8,117 nucleotides of DNA from Sphingobacterium thalpophilum (lineage in GTDB: Bacteria; Bacteroidota; Bacteroidia; Flavobacteriales; Flavobacteriaceae), in the NCBI GenBank assembly GCA_943325255.2, contig CALPOS020000089.1:1-8117 (forward strand), in the 5' to 3' direction. A model generated the notes under the pieces. That model was not told the DNA's origin. It did not search any database and was given only the letters and a program-made list of their open reading frames with translations. The position numbers were made by a program, and so were the translations under genes. Positions 5,027 to 8,117 of the stretch are shown here, in pieces; the first letter of the stretch is position 1; each line of letters opens with the position of its first letter.

Positions 5027-8000
5027 TTATCTTTTCATCGTAAAGTGCGATTTGAATTCTTTCTCTACTTGATCTTCTTCGTAGGTTATGGTGAACCAAT
5101 AGTCATCGGATGGCAATGTTTGTCCGCTAAGCGTTCCGTCCCAACCGCTGCTGCTTGGCTTGAGTTGAGTAAGCAGTTTTCCGTAGCGGTCGTAGATATA
5201 GATTACAGATTTTGCTTGATTTTCCAAAGCACTAATGTTCCAAGTGTCGTTATAACCATCTCCATTTGGGGTGAAGAATTTTGGATAATTTACTACAAGT
5301 GCTTGCGTCGTACTATTTCCGCAACCATTTTTATCTCGAACTGTAATGGTATGTACTCCTGAAGAGACATTTTCAAATGTTGGGCTGTCTTGAAACGGAC
5401 CAAAATCTAGTTGATATTCGTAATCACCTCCGACACCGACAGCAGTTATTGTGATTACCTGATTGTCATCAAAGTTCTCAGAAACGGCGTAACTTACGAT
5501 CGCGGGTTCTGAAGAAATCACTGTTGCTGGAGTTGGCTCTGATGCGCAACCTGTCAAAAGATCAGTAGCAATAACAGAGTAAACGCCTGGCAATATTGCT
5601 CGGTATGTGCTTGCGCTTCCTACGACGATACCATCTTCGTTCACCCATTGGAAACTATAATTGGTCGCGCTAAGTCCACTTGAAATCGTATACGGGTTTA
5701 ATAGAAGATTGTTTGTACTATCATAACACATCGTTCCTCCTTCTGGTGTTGGTTCTGGAATTCTGTTCACACGAACTTGAATGACTTTTACGTCAAAGCA
5801 ATTAGCTGTTAGTGTATTTGAAACGCGAACGTAAATCGTTTTTGTTGTTGACGTTGTTACACTATTTACACCCGCAGTAGCGTCTGCTAATGAAGTATGG
5901 TAAGTCACTATAAATTCTGCACCCGTTTGCGGACCAAGAATTGTTGCATTTAAGGTTGTAAAATCAAAATTAGTAATGCCATCATTAGTGCCATCATTAT
6001 CGCAAGTAGTAAGCAGATTACTTGGTACCGAGTTCGTAGTTGGCGCGTCAACAATGGTTACTTCAAATGAACTTTCATCATAACTAATCGAGTCGAATGG
6101 CGCGATGCTATAGATGTAAACCGTTTGTGTAGCAGTAATCATTTGTCCCGGCAATAATTGATTTCCAGTGCCTAACGGACCTGTGTAATACCCTCCAATG
6201 CTCAAGGTTGGTAAAATATAGCTTTCGCAAGTGGTGATATCCGATAATTCGTCTACATTAAAGATAGTTGCAATAAAACTAACTTCACTACTACAATTTG
6301 GTATCGTGCCAGTTTCAGCGTAAACATAAATAGTTTGATTATTATATATTAGGTCTCCTGCATTTAGCATGGTTCCGGTTTTATTTGGACCCGTGTAGTA
6401 GTTTCCAATCGCTAGAGCGGGCAAAGTATATGAATTTGATACATTTACATATGCAATTGGTTCAATTACTGGCGTTGTATTTATCGTCACTGTAAAGCTG
6501 TTTTCATCAATACAATTTATTCTTTCTCCTGATTCTTTATAAACGTAAATTGTTTGGCTAGATGTAATTACATCTCCAGCAGATAGCAAGTTTCCTTCGC
6601 CACTGCCAGGTCCTCCTGGCAATCTGAAATAATTTCCATTTTGTAATACTGGTAAAGTATAGCTATCGCAAGCAACGACATCTGTTGGTGCATCTGCTTC
6701 AATAGAGTATACCGCAATATCGAAGCTGTTTTCATTGCTACAAAATGGCGCAACAGGGGCTACTGCATATATATAAATCGTTTGTGATGTGGTAATAATT
6801 GTTCCACCTGCAAGTTGCGTTCCTGTACCATTTGGTCCCGTGAAATAATTTCCTGCCGACAGATCGGTTAAGACGTACGAATTACAAATATCAATGTCTG
6901 ATCTTGAATCAATTATTGGTTTTGCACTAATATTTACTGTAAAACTGGATTCATTATAGCAAGTAGAAATAGAGGTAGATTGTTTATATATGTAAATGGT
7001 TTGCGTTGTTGTTATGATATCTCCTGATTGTAGGTTCGTTCCAGTTTCATTTGTACCGGTATAATAGGCTCCGCTATTTAGCGCTGGCAGCGTATAGCTT
7101 TCGCAGGCAACAACATCTTCAAGCGAATCAATGATTGGTTGCGCGATAGAAACCGAAAAATGAATGTTATCGGTACAATTACCACCGCTTGTTTGAACAT
7201 AAATATAAATCGTCTGTGTTGTGTTAATTACCGTTCCAGCTGGGATTTCTTGACCAGTGCCTTGTGGACCAGTAAAGTATTTTCCGACTATTAAGACCGG
7301 CAAAGTATACGGTTCACATTGGTTCACATCTGCAGGAGCACTAAGTCCAACAACCACATCAAAGAATGCGTCTGCAGTACAATCGTCTGGAGTAGCTGCG
7401 TGAACAAATACAGTCTGTGAACTAGTTAATAAGGTTCCTGCGGGTATTGGTGTACCACCGCCATTTGTTTCGGTGAAGTAGTTTCCAACAGTCAGAGCAG
7501 GTAAGGTATATCCAACACAATCAAAAACATTACTAAAAATAGGCAAACTAATCGTAGGCAGAATAGTAATTGTAAAATCTTGATCGATAACACAGAATGG
7601 TGGCTCTGGAGATTGATAGTAAAAATTTAACGTTTGCGATTCGGTCAGAACTGTTCCGCTTGTCACAATAGTTCCCGTACCACTATGTCCAGTGTAGAAA
7701 TTCCCAACTGCAGGAGTTGGTAGCCTATAATTTCCGCAATAGCCCTCACTAACAGGAACTAACGATTCGGGTTCAAGTATAGTTACAACAAGTGTACTGC
7801 TGTTCGAACATCCTGAAGGTCCTCCTGGTTGATTAAAAATATAAATTGTTGATGTTAGTGATATGACTTCACCAGCAAATAATGCGGTACCATTGCCATT
7901 AGACTCTGTAAAGTAATTTCCGTTTGTTAATGCAGGCAATATATATTGCTCGCAAACAAAAACTGGAGCTAAGGTATCTACTAAAGGTAATGGATTAACT

Positions 8001-8117
8001 ACTAGGATAAAGTTAGAAGTAGCGTAGCAATCGCGATCCGTTCTGCTCTCAATACGGACGAAAATACTTGTATTATTATAGGCAAAAATAAAATTATTAG
8101 CAAGTTGGTTTGTTCCA
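5027..8117 (-). CDS. Giant T9SS type B surface protein with nine tandem repeats (N-terminus beyond window)
   Basis: The frame is open from the right edge to the TAA at 5027-5029, giving 1029 visible residues (numbered from the edge). Residues 1-51 end a preceding module (FVRIESRTDRDCYATSNF). Nine repeats of about 71 residues span 52-689, each with V-x-x-C, Y-T-L-P, G-N-Y-F/Y-T-G, S-Q-T-I-Y-I-Y and a second Cys before x-x-E-x-S-F. Next come a CDNDGTNDG module (about 703-787), an Ig-like module (about 793-870), a SprB-like repeat (about 873-942, ending VRDKNGCGN) and a gliding-motility-associated C-terminal (CHU_C, type B sorting) domain from 945 (FFTPNGDGYNDTW). Such proteins are exported by T9SS and act as cell-surface or released adhesins. 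Family knowledge supports surface adhesion or gliding, but neither is shown here. No catalytic motif is visible. A TTG at 7937-7939 lies inside the first repeat (reads YILPAL) and is not the start. Confidence 0.92.
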   Translation of the reverse strand, partial: GTNQLANNFIFAYNNTSIFVRIESRTDRDCYATSNFILVVNPLPLVDTLAPVFVCEQYILPALTNGNYFTESNGNGTALFAGEVISLTSTIYIFNQPGGPSGCSNSSTLVVTILEPESLVPVSEGYCGNYRLPTPAVGNFYTGHSGTGTIVTSGTVLTESQTLNFYYQSPEPPFCVIDQDFTITILPTISLPIFSNVFDCVGYTLPALTVGNYFTETNGGGTPIPAGTLLTSSQTVFVHAATPDDCTADAFFDVVVGLSAPADVNQCEPYTLPVLIVGKYFTGPQGTGQEIPAGTVINTTQTIYIYVQTSGGNCTDNIHFSVSIAQPIIDSLEDVVACESYTLPALNSGAYYTGTNETGTNLQSGDIITTTQTIYIYKQSTSISTCYNESSFTVNISAKPIIDSRSDIDICNSYVLTDLSAGNYFTGPNGTGTQLAGGTIITTSQTIYIYAVAPVAPFCSNENSFDIAVYSIEADAPTDVVACDSYTLPVLQNGNYFRLPGGPGSGEGNLLSAGDVITSSQTIYVYKESGERINCIDENSFTVTINTTPVIEPIAYVNVSNSYTLPALAIGNYYTGPNKTGTMLNAGDLIYNNQTIYVYAETGTIPNCSSEVSFIATIFNVDELSDITTCESYILPTLSIGGYYTGPLGTGNQLLPGQMITATQTVYIYSIAPFDSISYDESSFEVTIVDAPTTNSVPSNLLTTCDNDGTNDGITNFDFTTLNATILGPQTGAEFIVTYHTSLADATAGVNSVTTSTTKTIYVRVSNTLTANCFDVKVIQVRVNRIPEPTPEGGTMCYDSTNNLLLNPYTISSGLSATNYSFQWVNEDGIVVGSASTYRAILPGVYSVIATDLLTGCASEPTPATVISSEPAIVSYAVSENFDDNQVITITAVGVGGDYEYQLDFGPFQDSPTFENVSSGVHTITVRDKNGCGNSTTQALVVNYPKFFTPNGDGYNDTWNISALENQAKSVIYIYDRYGKLLTQLKPSSSGWDGTLSGQTLPSDDYWFTITYEEDQVEKEFKSHFTMKR
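5030..5287 (-). other. T9SS type B / gliding-motility-associated C-terminal sorting domain
   Basis: Visible residues about 944-1029 read PKFFTPNGDGYNDTWNIS, then YIYDRYGKLL, then SGWDGT, and end with the strand VEKEFKSHFTMKR. This order (F-x-P-N-G-D-G-x-N-D, then I-Y-D/N-R-x-G, then W-D-G) is the hallmark of the CHU_C / TIGR04131 family. It directs export through the T9SS and distinguishes this protein from the type A substrate encoded at 2428-3714. Confidence 0.92.
6050..7963 (-). repeat. Nine tandem protein repeats of about 71 residues in the adhesin
   Basis: Going in the protein direction, repeat starts (the V of V-x-x-C) fall at about 7963, 7747, 7528, 7327, 7114, 6895, 6679, 6448 and 6238, so the spacing is 67-77 codons. 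The first-cysteine positions (visible numbering) are 55, 127, 200, 267, 338, 411, 483, then Ser560, then 630. The second-cysteine positions are 103, 175, 246, 314, 386, 459, 535, 608, then Ser678. The gap within a repeat is 46-48 residues, except 52 in repeat 7, which has a Gly/Pro-rich insertion (LPGGPGSGEGN). The copies have diverged in sequence, so this is an old duplication kept in register, not a recent DNA expansion. Confidence 0.9.

Noticed and set aside
5045..5362. Plus-strand 105-codon frame opposite the adhesin C-terminus
   Set aside because: It is antisense to the well-conserved sorting domain, has no recognisable motif and no promoter, and is explained as a shadow of the minus-strand gene.
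7937..7939. TTG as the start codon of the giant adhesin
   Set aside because: It lies within the first visible repeat (Y-I-L-P-A-L aligned with Y-T-L-P-A-L), and the same frame continues with repeat-like sequence to the right edge, so the true start is outside the window.
6050..7963. Regular repeats as a CRISPR array
   Set aside because: The period is about 210-230 bp, the copies are diverged at DNA level and keep one open reading frame, so they are protein repeats.

Overview
The window looks like chromosomal DNA from a member of the Bacteroidota, most likely a Flavobacterium-like Flavobacteriaceae species. The evidence is AT-rich intergenic DNA, Bacteroidota-type promoter elements (TAnnTTTG, seen three times as the identical octamer TAAATTTG), weak or absent Shine-Dalgarno sequences, and proteins carrying type IX secretion system (T9SS) features, including both a type A and a type B (gliding-motility-associated) C-terminal sorting domain.

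Layout. (1) 1-752, minus strand: 5' part of a gene for a secreted multi-domain protein (signal peptide, carbohydrate-binding-like beta-sandwich module, bacterial Ig-like module), cut by the left edge. Its promoter lies at 778-807. (2) 753-1413: a 661-bp divergent intergenic region with no gene, two imperfect hairpins and two short tandem repeats. (3) 1414-2358, plus: an ABC transporter ATPase with all catalytic motifs and a C-terminal extension, with no permease in view. (4) 2428-3714, plus: a secreted YCF48/BNR-type beta-propeller with a type A sorting domain. (5) 3828-4838, plus: a FabH-family beta-ketoacyl-ACP synthase III with an intact Cys-His-Asn triad. (6) 4856-4889: a strong terminator hairpin between convergent genes, with A and T tracts that let it work in both directions. 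(7) 5027-8117, minus, open at the right edge: at least 1029 residues of a giant T9SS type B surface protein with nine tandem repeats of about 71 residues, two or three further Ig-like/SprB-like modules and the sorting domain.

The genes do not form an obvious single pathway. Each plus-strand gene appears to have its own promoter or leader. Three of the five encode exported proteins, two with visible T9SS sorting domains, so the region mixes surface-protein genes with two cytoplasmic or membrane-associated functions (an ABC ATPase and fatty-acid initiation). I see no mobile element, CRISPR array, tRNA or rRNA, and no clearly new multi-gene system. The items most worth a second look are the repeat architecture of the giant adhesin, with complementary Cys-to-Ser losses in adjacent repeats, the dyads overlapping two promoters, and the unusual nucleophile context of the FabH homologue.
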